Source: Verrucomicrobiia bacterium (GTDB taxonomy: Bacteria > Verrucomicrobiota > Verrucomicrobiia > JABWAM01). Taken from it: 10,800 bases of DNA. The notes under the pieces were generated by a model. That model was not told the origin of the DNA. It saw only the letters and a list, made by a program, of their open reading frames with translations, and did no database searches. Where the stretch lies: positions 1 through 10,800 of the forward strand of contig JABWAM010000067.1 of NCBI GenBank assembly GCA_013360985.1, given 5' to 3'. Positions 1-6,846 of this stretch are shown piece after piece; the stretch's first letter is position 1, and every line of letters begins with the position of its first letter. Made by a program: the position numbers and the translations under genes.

Positions 1-723
1 GAGGGCCGCGGCGCGCGCGCGCGCGGCCGCGGCGAGCGGACCGTCGCCCACGAAGAGCAGGCTCGCCCCGTCGCTCAGGGAAGCGGCGGCCTCGACGAGG
101 TCGAGGACGCCCTTTTCCGGAACGAGGCGTCCGACAAATCCGATGACGAGGCCTTCGAGGCCGAGGCGGGCGCGGAGGGCGTCGGAAGGTCCGGGGGAAT
201 AGAACTCCGGATCGACGCCGAGCTGCGGGATCACCGCGGTCTTTCCGCGGAACCCATGCTTGCGGAGAAGGTCCACCGCGTCGCGGTTGCCGCCGATCGC
301 GCCCTCCGCGCGGGCGAAGTTGAAGCGCTCGATCGCCCTCCAAGGGAGGCGCAGGCGTCCTTCCCAGTTGATCCAGGTGAAGAAACAGGCGCGCGGTTTC
401 GCGCCTCGTCGGGCGAGCAAGGCCTGGGCGCATACCATGGCCGTGGTCCCCTGCTCCACGCAAAGCAGATCGAATTCCGCAAGATCGCCGAAGCTTCCCG
501 GACGGAAGAAATACTGGTCTTCGCGTCCCGTCCGAAACGCGCGCGCGACGCGGACGCTCAAGCCTCGGCCCGCCTCGGGCTCGGGGCGATACACCTGTTC
601 CCAACTCGGCCAGCGGTGCGGGAGGAGCAGCTCGATCTCCGCTCGCCCTTCCCGCGCGAGATGCGCCCACTTCGCGCGGTTATCCCGCGCGGCATAGGCA
701 TGACCGACGACGAGAGCGCGCAT
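1..723 (-). CDS. Glycosyltransferase family 4 (GT-B fold), C-terminus beyond the window
   Basis: The frame is open from an ATG at 723 to the left edge (241 codons), so about the last third of a typical 370-400-residue enzyme is missing. The N-terminus MRALVVGHAYAARDNRAKW is like that of GT4 enzymes. The start of the C-terminal donor-binding Rossmann domain is VIGFVGRLVPEKG (residues 193-205), including the EKG typical of GT4, followed by LLFVGDGPL (222-230). By family it should transfer a sugar from a nucleotide-sugar donor to a lipid, glycan or small acceptor at the cytoplasmic side of the membrane. Donor and acceptor cannot be read from the sequence. It follows carB on the same strand with 133 nt between, but a terminator-like hairpin lies there, so co-transcription is doubtful. 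No clear Shine-Dalgarno precedes the ATG. The GT4 call is firm; the specific role is unknown. Confidence 0.85.
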   Translation of the reverse strand, partial: MRALVVGHAYAARDNRAKWAHLAREGRAEIELLLPHRWPSWEQVYRPEPEAGRGLSVRVARAFRTGREDQYFFRPGSFGDLAEFDLLCVEQGTTAMVCAQALLARRGAKPRACFFTWINWEGRLRLPWRAIERFNFARAEGAIGGNRDAVDLLRKHGFRGKTAVIPQLGVDPEFYSPGPSDALRARLGLEGLVIGFVGRLVPEKGVLDLVEAAASLSDGASLLFVGDGPLAAAARARAAAL

Positions 724-738
724 GGCGGGAAGGGTGCG

Positions 739-773
739 AAAAAAGCCGCCCGATGGCAACGCGAAGCGGCGGC
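739..773 (-). terminator. Rho-independent terminator-like hairpin after carB
   Basis: Read on the minus strand, arm GCCGCC and arm GGCGGC (6 bp, all G-C) enclose a 17-nt loop and are followed at once by TTTTTT (739-744). It lies 84 nt downstream of the carB stop and only 15 nt upstream of the glycosyltransferase ATG. It probably ends carB transcription. Because it nearly touches the next start codon it could also act as an attenuator. The long loop and short stem keep confidence moderate. Confidence 0.5.
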
Positions 774-856
774 GAGACCGTCTGACGGCCGCCCCCACCG
801 CAAACCGCTTCTCCCGCGGCCATCGAAAATTCCCGCGCGCCGAGGCGCCCTTGAAA

Positions 857-2671
857 TCAACCGCTCTTCACGCCGAGAGAGACGTGATGTTCCTGGAGCG
901 ATTTGACGGAAATTCCATGGCGGCGCAAGGACTCGATCCCGCGCGCGGCGGCCATGGCGCCCGACGTCGTCGTCATGATCGGGACATTGCGATAAATGGC
1001 TTCCCTGCGAATGCGAAGCTCGTCCTCCAACTGATCCTTGGTGCCCGGCGTATTGACGATCAACTGGATCTCGCCGTTCTTCAGCATGTCGAGGACGTTG
1101 GGACGCCCCTCGCGAAGCTTGTGGAGAGGGCGACTGGGCACTCCCTGCCGGCTCAGGAGATCCGAGGTGCCTTGCGTGGTGTAGAGGACAAACCCGAGAT
1201 CGGCCAGAAGGCGCGCCGCCGGAACAACCGCCGCCTTATCGGAATCGCGGACGCTGATGAAGACGTTGCCTGAAGCGGGCAGAGGCGGTTGCGCGGCCAT
1301 TTGGGACTTCGCGTAGGCGACCCCGAGGTCGGCATCCACGCCCATGACCTCTCCGGTGCTGCGCATCTCCGGACTGAGGAGGATGTCCACTCCATGAAAG
1401 CGGGCAAAGGGGAAAACGGATTCCTTGACGGCCCAGAAGGCGGGGCGAACCTCCTTCGTGAAGCCAAGATCCTTAAGCGTTCGTCCGACCATCACGCGCG
1501 AAGCGAGCTTCGCGAGGGGAACGCCGATCGCCTTGGACACGAAAGGAACCGTACGCGAGGCGCGCGGATTGACTTCGAGCACGTAAACCTGCTCGCCCTT
1601 CACCGCGTACTGGACGTTCATCAGACCCGCGATCTTGAGCTCGCGCGCCATCGCTTCCGTGAAGCGGCGCATCGTGGCGATCACGCCCTCTCCGAGGGTG
1701 TGCGGAGGGAGGACCATCGCCGCGTCGCCCGAGTGGATGCCGGCGAACTCAATGTGCTCGAGCATCCCGCCGATCACGCACGTTTCGCCGTTCGGAAGCC
1801 CGAGATCGGCGATGCAGTCCACGTCCACCTCGACGGCGTCTTCGAGAAATTTGTCCACGAGGACCGGGCGTTCCGGAGAGGCCTCGACTGCGAAACGCAT
1901 GTAATGGCGGAGTTCGTCGTCGCTGAAGACGATCTGCATCGCGCGGCCGCCGAGAACGAACGAGGGACGGACGAGGATCGGGTAGCCGATCCTCGCGGCG
2001 ACGGCGAGCGCCTCCTGCTCATGGGTGGCCAAGCCGTTGGGCGGCTGCGGGATGCCGAGTTTATCGAGCATTCCGGCGAAAAGTTTGCGGTCCTCGGCGA
2101 TCTCGATGGCTTGCGGCGAGGTGCCGAGGATGTTCACCCCGTTGCGCTGGAGGCCGAGGGCGAGGTTGAGCGGAGTCTGCCCGCCGAACTGCGCGATGGC
2201 GCCCCAACACTTTTCGCGTTCGTAAATGTGGAGCGCGTCTTCCAAGGTGAGCGGCTCGAAGAAGAGCTTGTCGCTCGTGTCGTAGTCGGTCGAAACCGTC
2301 TCGGGGTTCGAGTTGACCATGAGGGTCTCGAACCCCTCCTCCTTGAGCGCGAAGGCGGCGTGGACGCAGCAGTAGTCGAACTCGATGCCCTGACCGATCC
2401 GGTTCGGGCCGCCGCCGAGGATCATGACTTTGCGCGTCTCGGTGCGGCGGATCTCGTCGTCTCCGGTGTCCCAGGTCGAATAAAAGTAAGGGGTGTACGC
2501 CTCGAACTCTGCGGCGCACGTGTCCACCAAACGAAATGAGGGATGCAGACCGAGTTCGCGACGCAGCGCGCGGATGGCGTCTTCGCTCTTGCCGGTGAGA
2601 TGGGCGATCTGTCGGTCGGAAAATCCGAGCGTTTTGGCTTTTCGAAGAAGGGCGGCGGCGGCGGCGTCCAT
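857..2671 (-). CDS. carB: Carbamoyl-phosphate synthase large subunit, stand-alone C-terminal half
   Basis: This 604-residue protein matches the C-terminal half of CarB, which is normally about 1,070 residues. Residues 1-80 are the second part of the oligomerisation domain (LLRKAKTLGFSD, VDTCAAEFEAYTPYFYSTW). Residues 81-460 are the second ATP-grasp unit, which phosphorylates carbamate, with GGGPNRIGQGIEFDY (86-100), VRPSFVLGGRAM (234-245) and the metal-binding LEVNPRASRTVPFVSKA (365-381). Residues 465-600 are the MGS-like allosteric domain, keeping T499, T502, K518 and N540 at positions that bind UMP/IMP in the E. coli enzyme. The product, carbamoyl phosphate, feeds pyrimidine and arginine synthesis. 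An in-frame stop at 2726-2728 rules out a longer version, and no N-terminal half or carA is present, so this is a split carB whose partner must be elsewhere. The frame is intact and the motifs conserved, which argues against a pseudogene. The Shine-Dalgarno is weak. Confidence 0.95.
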   Translation of the reverse strand: MDAAAAALLRKAKTLGFSDRQIAHLTGKSEDAIRALRRELGLHPSFRLVDTCAAEFEAYTPYFYSTWDTGDDEIRRTETRKVMILGGGPNRIGQGIEFDYCCVHAAFALKEEGFETLMVNSNPETVSTDYDTSDKLFFEPLTLEDALHIYEREKCWGAIAQFGGQTPLNLALGLQRNGVNILGTSPQAIEIAEDRKLFAGMLDKLGIPQPPNGLATHEQEALAVAARIGYPILVRPSFVLGGRAMQIVFSDDELRHYMRFAVEASPERPVLVDKFLEDAVEVDVDCIADLGLPNGETCVIGGMLEHIEFAGIHSGDAAMVLPPHTLGEGVIATMRRFTEAMARELKIAGLMNVQYAVKGEQVYVLEVNPRASRTVPFVSKAIGVPLAKLASRVMVGRTLKDLGFTKEVRPAFWAVKESVFPFARFHGVDILLSPEMRSTGEVMGVDADLGVAYAKSQMAAQPPLPASGNVFISVRDSDKAAVVPAARLLADLGFVLYTTQGTSDLLSRQGVPSRPLHKLREGRPNVLDMLKNGEIQLIVNTPGTKDQLEDELRIRREAIYRNVPIMTTTSGAMAAARGIESLRRHGISVKSLQEHHVSLGVKSG

Positions 2672-2725
2672 GGGCGGCGACTTCTTACGCGGACCGGAAC
2701 GGAAGGAAAAGCCCGAAACGCATCT

Positions 2726-3271
2726 TTATCGCCGAGATTTCACGTGCGCGGCAAGGCATGCGAACGCGGCGAGAACGATCAAGCGGTTGGCGGCGTTCCA
2801 AAGGAGGATCCGCAAAGGGGCGTCGGAGACGACGCCGAGAAGGGCGAGCGTCGGCCAAACGGCCGCGCCGATCAGAGCGACGCCAAGCGCGTCGCGCAGC
2901 CTGATGAACCAAACGGCAACGAAGACCGGAATCAGGTAGAGGCTGATGAAAGACAGATCGGGGCCGGTGCGGTAATCGCCCCAAGCGATTCCCAGGAGGA
3001 ACAGCCCTGCGACGGCGCGCGCGTTCCGACGGACGAGATGAGGCGAAAGGGTCTCAGGCTCGAACTTCTCGGCCAGAGGATCGAATGAGGGCGTCACGAA
3101 GAAAGAGTGGACGGAATCCCCCGCGTCGTCAATCGCGGCGGCGTCTTTCGCCCCGGTCGCGCCTCGCCTGAAATGCGCGAGGGGAAACCCGCCACGGTCG
3201 CGAAATATCCGGGCGAAACCGGTGTCTTTCCCTGCGGTTTTCGCGGTCGACTCCGCCTGCCGCATGTTCAT
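2726..3271 (-). CDS. Small integral membrane protein resembling a sensor-kinase transmembrane domain without output domain
   Basis: The 181-residue protein has a polar N-terminus of about 80 residues, then four hydrophobic segments at roughly 85-98, 107-123, 129-147 and 155-175, ending in a basic tail (HVKSRR). The pattern DYRTGPDLSFISLYLIPVFV followed by LLWNAANRLIVLAAF resembles the membrane module (DYxTGPxxSFxxxYLLPV ... WNAxxRL) that often precedes histidine-kinase or GGDEF domains. Here the frame stops just after the last helix, so no catalytic domain remains. The start at 3271 was chosen because GGGAG lies 8 nt upstream. It is 54 nt upstream of carB on the same strand and probably co-transcribed. 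It diverges from the cystathionine gamma-synthase gene. It was recognised by pattern only and its function is unknown. The polar N-terminus could be shorter if a later GTG is used. Confidence 0.7.
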   Translation of the reverse strand: MNMRQAESTAKTAGKDTGFARIFRDRGGFPLAHFRRGATGAKDAAAIDDAGDSVHSFFVTPSFDPLAEKFEPETLSPHLVRRNARAVAGLFLLGIAWGDYRTGPDLSFISLYLIPVFVAVWFIRLRDALGVALIGAAVWPTLALLGVVSDAPLRILLWNAANRLIVLAAFACLAAHVKSRR

Positions 3272-3300
3272 CGCGCGCGCTCCCGATCCAATTTTGGGGA

Positions 3301-3308
3301 GAGGAAGG
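3301..3308 (+). promoter_or_regulatory. Ribosome binding site favouring a TTG start at 3314
   Basis: GAGGAAGG lies 5 nt before an in-frame TTG (3314). The in-frame ATG codons at 3332, 3353 and 3359 have no purine-rich motif at a suitable distance. This supports a TTG start for the cystathionine gamma-synthase. It lies in the 42-nt gap to the divergent membrane-protein gene. Confidence 0.5.
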
Positions 3309-3313
3309 TTCGA

Positions 3314-4852
3314 TTGACCCCAGCGTTCCGCATGGCAAACTCTGGGTTGCGTATGGAAATGCTCGCCCATCACCCGCTCGGCGCTCGCTTGCCGGATTCC
3401 GCGCACGCGGTTTGCGCGAGCCTTCCGACGATGGCCGACGTGATCGGCTACGAAGAAAAAGATCCGCGGGTGATGGAAAAGCTGGATCTCGGCTATCCGC
3501 GATTCATCCCGCACATCTACCTGCGGCGCCTCCTGGAGCATCTGCGCCGTCGCCGCGGCTGGGGCGAACGGGACGCCTTTCTCGTCGCGTCGGAGGGCGC
3601 CGCGCGGCGCCTCCTCGATCATGCGCGCCCGAAAGATGCCGAGGTGAAAACCGAGGAGGGGTTCGTCGCGGTGCATTTTCCCCGGGATCCCGGAGCGGCG
3701 GATCGCGCGCGCTTGTTTCTTCAGCACACGGGATGCGGGATCTCGTCGCGGCAAGCGGAAGACGCCCTGATCCAGGAGGGGAAACTCGCCGCGCGTCAAG
3801 CGGAGGAGATCGTCGAGGGCGACGGCGCGGCGCAATGCGTCGAAATGCTGCGCGCGGCTTCGGGCGCGCGCTCGGCGGAGGACCTCTTTTTGTGTCGGAG
3901 CGGAATGAACGCCTTCCACGCCGTCTTTCTCGCGCTTCAACGCGCCCAGGCGGCCCGCGGGAGAGATCTCTGGCTGCAAATCGGTTGGCTCTACCTCGAC
4001 ACCCAGCGCATCCTCGAAAAGTTCACGGCGGCGCCCTCCTCTTTCCTCTGGATCCACGATCCGCTCGATCAGCGCGCGATTGAGGAGGCCTTTGAACGCC
4101 ACGGCGCCCGGATTGCGGGCGTCGTCACCGAGACCCCCACGAATCCGCTGGTCCTGACGGGAGACATCCCCCGCCTCGCGGAGCTTTCGCGCGCGCATGG
4201 CGCGGCGCTGATCCTCGACCCGAGCACGGTGGGGCTGGCCAACGTGGACGCATTGCCGCACGCCGACACCCTCGTCGTCAGCCTCACCAAATACGCGAGC
4301 AATCGGGGCGACGTCATGGCCGGACTGATCGTCGTGAACCGTTCCTCGCCGTTCGCCGAGGCGCTGCGTCGGGATCTCGGCGAGTTCGTCGAGCCGCTGT
4401 ATCCCCGGGACGCGGCGCGGCTTGCGTGGGCGGCGCGCGAGATGGATCGAATCTCCCGCGAGGGAAGCGTGAACACCGAACGGCTCGCGGAATGGATCGC
4501 GCGGCATCCCTCGGTCGCACGGGTGCATTGGGCCGGCGCCGGCGGCTCGCGCCGCAACTACGAAATCCTCGCGCGCGGGAAAAACTGCTTCGGCGCGATG
4601 CTCTCCGTGGAGTTGAAACGGCCGCTCGCGGAGGTGTTCGATCGCTTGCGCTGCGTCAAGGCGCCGAGCTTCGGCGCGCGCTTCACGATGGCCTGCCCGT
4701 TTGTCTATTTAACGCACTACGAGCGCGCGAAAGACGAGGCGGGACGCCGCTGGCTTCGCGAGCGCGGTCTGGAGCCCGAGCTCCTGCGCGTTTCGCCCGG
4801 CGTGGAACCTTTCGATCGGATCCGCGAAGCTTTCGAGGAGGCGCTCGCGTGA
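3314..4852 (+). CDS. Cystathionine gamma-synthase, fungal Str2/MET-7-like (Cys/Met metabolism PLP enzyme)
   Basis: This is a Cys/Met-metabolism PLP enzyme of 512 residues from TTG 3314, or 499 from ATG 3353. It is much longer than bacterial MetB (about 390). The N-terminal part (PLGARLPDSAHAVCASLPT, then VIGYEEKDPRV, then GYPRF) closely follows the N-terminal signature of fungal cystathionine gamma-synthases as I know it. The catalytic part has FLCRSGMNAFHAVF, VVTETPTNPLVLTGDIPRL, a cofactor-binding Asp in LILDPST, the PLP lysine in VVSLTKYASNRGDVMAG (K326 from the TTG start) and a C-terminal LLRVSPGVEPF whose Arg should bind the substrate carboxylate. The reaction expected is cysteine plus an O-activated homoserine (acyl or phosphate form not decidable) to cystathionine. 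The stop overlaps the start of the PatB-type lyase, which does the next step. The family is firm; the exact reaction is likely but other gamma-synthase or lyase activities are possible. Confidence 0.88.
   Translation: MTPAFRMANSGLRMEMLAHHPLGARLPDSAHAVCASLPTMADVIGYEEKDPRVMEKLDLGYPRFIPHIYLRRLLEHLRRRRGWGERDAFLVASEGAARRLLDHARPKDAEVKTEEGFVAVHFPRDPGAADRARLFLQHTGCGISSRQAEDALIQEGKLAARQAEEIVEGDGAAQCVEMLRAASGARSAEDLFLCRSGMNAFHAVFLALQRAQAARGRDLWLQIGWLYLDTQRILEKFTAAPSSFLWIHDPLDQRAIEEAFERHGARIAGVVTETPTNPLVLTGDIPRLAELSRAHGAALILDPSTVGLANVDALPHADTLVVSLTKYASNRGDVMAGLIVVNRSSPFAEALRRDLGEFVEPLYPRDAARLAWAAREMDRISREGSVNTERLAEWIARHPSVARVHWAGAGGSRRNYEILARGKNCFGAMLSVELKRPLAEVFDRLRCVKAPSFGARFTMACPFVYLTHYERAKDEAGRRWLRERGLEPELLRVSPGVEPFDRIREAFEEALA
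4835..4841 (+). promoter_or_regulatory. Ribosome binding site for the PatB-type lyase (GTG start)
   Basis: GAGGAGG ends 7 nt before GTG 4849, inside the last codons of the upstream gene. With the GTGA stop/start overlap it fixes the start and points to translational coupling of the two genes. Confidence 0.7.
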
Positions 4853-5997
4853 GCTTCGATTTCACCTCCCTCCCCGACCGCCGCGGCACGGGGAGCCTCA
4901 AATGGGACAAATACGCGGGCCGCGACATCCTCCCCATGTGGGTGGCCGACATGGATTTCCTTTCGCCGCCCTGCGTGCGCGACGCGCTCGCGCGCCGCGT
5001 CGCGCACGGGGTGTTCGGTTATACCGTGCCGACGCGGGAGGCGGCCGCGGCCGTGCGAGGCTGGTTGCGCGACCGCCACGAAGCGGAAGCCGAGGCGGAA
5101 CAGATCGTCTGGTTTCCCGGGCTGGTCCCCTGCCTGAACGTGATCTGCCGCGCGCTCGGGACAGACGGAGACGAAGTGATCGCCCTCACGCCGGTCTATC
5201 CCCCCTTCCTTTCCGCGCCCGCGTTTTCGCATCGCGCAAGCGTCTCCGTGCCGCTCGCGCTCGACGGGGACCGATGGTCGGTGGACATGGCGCGGCTCGA
5301 AGCCGCGTTCACCCCGCGCACGCGCGCGCTCCTCTTTTGCAATCCGCACAATCCGGTGGGGCGCGTCTTCACGGAGGCCGAGGTGCGCGCGGTCGCGGCG
5401 CTCTGCGCGCGGCGCGGCGCGCTCTTTTGTTCGGACGAGATCCACGCCGATCTCGTCCTCGGTCCTTCGCGGCATTTCAGCGCCCTCCGCCTGAGCGACG
5501 CCGAAGCGGGCGAAAGGATCGTCCTGATGGCGCCGAGCAAGACGTTCAATACGCCGGGGCTCTCCTGCGCCTTCGCGGTGATCCCCGAGGCGAATCTGCG
5601 GCAGCGGATTCGGGATGCCGCGCGAGGGATCATCACCGAGATCAACGCGATGGGTTACGCGGCGTGCGAGGCCGCGTTCCGGGAAGGAGAGCCGTGGCGG
5701 CAGGAACTCCTGAGTGTTCTCCGCGGGAATCGAGAGGTCCTCTACGATTTCGTCGCGCGCGAGACGCCGGCGATTCGCCTCCGCCCCATGGAGGCGACCT
5801 ACCTCGCCTGGCTCGATTGCCGCGCGCTCGGCCTCGACGATCCCGCCTCCTTTTTCGAAAAGGGCGGCGTCGGTTTGTCAGACGGCAAGCTTTTTGGCCC
5901 GGGCGGCGAGGGATTCCTGCGCTTCAACTTCGGCTGTCCGCGAACGCGTGTCGAGGAAGCCTTGCGGCGAATGAAGGCCGCGCTGGCGCGGCGCTGA
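4849..5997 (+). CDS. patB: MalY/PatB-family cystathionine beta-lyase (C-S lyase, aminotransferase fold type I)
   Basis: The 382-residue length is usual for MalY/PatB. Key sites are PMWVADMDF near the N-terminus, FCNPHNPVGRV (N165 contacts PLP), the subfamily signature SDEIHADLVL with D196, the Schiff-base lysine K231 in SKTFNTPGLSCAF, and the carboxylate-binding R358 in LRFNFGCPR. These enzymes cleave cystathionine to homocysteine, pyruvate and ammonia, and some also act on other cysteine S-conjugates. Immediate coupling to a cystathionine gamma-synthase (4-nt GTGA overlap, strong Shine-Dalgarno) makes cystathionine the likely substrate, so the pair would supply homocysteine for methionine. 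It is cytoplasmic. The MalY-like regulatory role seen in E. coli cannot be judged. It converges with trmD across a 50-nt gap. Confidence 0.94.
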   Translation: MSFDFTSLPDRRGTGSLKWDKYAGRDILPMWVADMDFLSPPCVRDALARRVAHGVFGYTVPTREAAAAVRGWLRDRHEAEAEAEQIVWFPGLVPCLNVICRALGTDGDEVIALTPVYPPFLSAPAFSHRASVSVPLALDGDRWSVDMARLEAAFTPRTRALLFCNPHNPVGRVFTEAEVRAVAALCARRGALFCSDEIHADLVLGPSRHFSALRLSDAEAGERIVLMAPSKTFNTPGLSCAFAVIPEANLRQRIRDAARGIITEINAMGYAACEAAFREGEPWRQELLSVLRGNREVLYDFVARETPAIRLRPMEATYLAWLDCRALGLDDPASFFEKGGVGLSDGKLFGPGGEGFLRFNFGCPRTRVEEALRRMKAALARR

Positions 5998-6016
5998 CCC
6001 GTCTGCCGCGGGCCAA

Positions 6017-6041
6017 CTCCGCGCCGATGGATGGCGCGGAG
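6017..6041. terminator. Perfect inverted repeat between convergent genes, probable bidirectional terminator
   Basis: CTCCGCGCC and GGCGCGGAG form a perfect 9-bp stem with a 7-nt loop (GATGGAT). It lies between the patB stop (5997) and the trmD stop (6048). There is no T-tract on either side, so it is not a classical intrinsic terminator, but its place between two converging transcripts suggests termination or 3'-end protection. Confidence 0.5.
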
Positions 6042-6047
6042 GAACGG

Positions 6048-6725
6048 TCACTTCCCCAGATCGGGGCGTCGCTCGCGGGTGAGGCGCCGGCTTTGTTCCT
6101 TTCGCCAGCGGGCAATTTCCTCGTGGTTGCCGGAGAGCAAGACCTCGGGCGCCTTCCGGCCGCGAAATTCCGCGGGCCGCGTGTACTGGGGGTATTCGAG
6201 AAGCCCGTCGCTGAACGATTCCTCCGTCGCCGACTCGGCGTCGCCCAACACCCCGGGCACGAGCCGCGCGACGCCGTCCACGAGCACCATCGCGGGCAGC
6301 GCTCCGTTCGTGAGCACGTAGTCCCCGATCGAGATCTCCTCGTCCACGACGAGTTCTCGCGCGCGTTCGTCCACCCCTTCGTAGTGGCCGCACAGAAGGA
6401 TGAGATGAGGGCGTTGGGCGAGGCGCGTCAGCGTCGCCTGACGCAAGGGCGCCCCCCTCGGCGAAAGCAGGATCACCCAAGAATCCGCCGCCTTCAACGA
6501 CTCGACGCAGCGCACGATCGGCTCGACGCGCATCACCATCCCCGGCCCGCCGCCGAAGGGGCGATCGTCGGTGACGCGATGCTTGTCTTCGGCGTAATCG
6601 CGGAGTTGATGGATCGCAATTTCAAGCAGCCCTTTTTGCCGCGCGCGCTTGAGGATGCTCTCGTCCAGCGGCCCCTCGAACATCCGGGGAAACAAGGTGG
6701 CGATGTCGATTTTCAGCTTGAACAT
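6048..6725 (-). CDS. trmD: tRNA (guanine-37-N1)-methyltransferase TrmD
   Basis: TrmD is a SPOUT-class enzyme that makes m1G37 in tRNAs reading CNN and some other codons, using S-adenosylmethionine, and so prevents +1 frameshifting. Diagnostic motifs are KIDIATLFPRMF at the N-terminus, DRPFGGGPGMVM (54-65), LLSPRG (86-91), CGHYEGVDERA (112-122), the knot segment SIGDYVLTNGALPAM (132-146), R154 and LLSGNHEEIARWR (196-208). The start MFKLKI at 6725 fits family N-termini; the frame also offers a GTG at 6764, and neither has a good Shine-Dalgarno. At the place of the E. coli catalytic Asp169 (ATEDSF) this protein has Glu (ATEESF, same number). It is 225 residues, about 30 shorter than the E. coli protein, ending soon after RRPDLG. 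It is the last gene of the ffh-rpsP-khpA-trmD run, 121 nt after khpA. Confidence 0.95.
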   Translation of the reverse strand: MFKLKIDIATLFPRMFEGPLDESILKRARQKGLLEIAIHQLRDYAEDKHRVTDDRPFGGGPGMVMRVEPIVRCVESLKAADSWVILLSPRGAPLRQATLTRLAQRPHLILLCGHYEGVDERARELVVDEEISIGDYVLTNGALPAMVLVDGVARLVPGVLGDAESATEESFSDGLLEYPQYTRPAEFRGRKAPEVLLSGNHEEIARWRKEQSRRLTRERRPDLGK

Positions 6726-6846
6726 GCGGATCGGAGCGGCGTCGTCGCTTCCAAGAAACCCCACGATTTTCGAGGCTCGAAGTTTCGCGCCGAAATCTTC
6801 CTCCTCGTCAACCGGTCGAGAGCGAGATCGGCGGACGGAGCGATCT

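Noticed and set aside
10..26. Run of alternating G and C at the left edge
   Set aside because: It lies in the glycosyltransferase frame as Ala/Arg codons and is explained by coding sequence at high GC.
1289..2539. 416-codon plus-strand open frame across carB
   Set aside because: It is antisense to the strongly conserved carB and is His/Arg/Glu-rich with no domain motif; long shadow frames are expected at this GC content.
2690..2725. 12-codon leader ORF (MRFGLFLPFRSA) just upstream of carB
   Set aside because: It is too short to judge, has no clear ribosome binding site, and carries no Arg or pyrimidine-related attenuation features.
3107..3313. N-terminal extension of the cystathionine gamma-synthase frame to an ATG at 3107
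   Set aside because: Family similarity begins after 3353, the extension is antisense to the membrane protein, and a good ribosome binding site favours 3314.
3272..4528. Upstream part of a 600-codon minus-strand open frame, in frame with the membrane protein
   Set aside because: This part is antisense to the cystathionine gamma-synthase and has no protein character; only the part from 3271 down was kept, where a ribosome binding site and hydrophobic helices appear.
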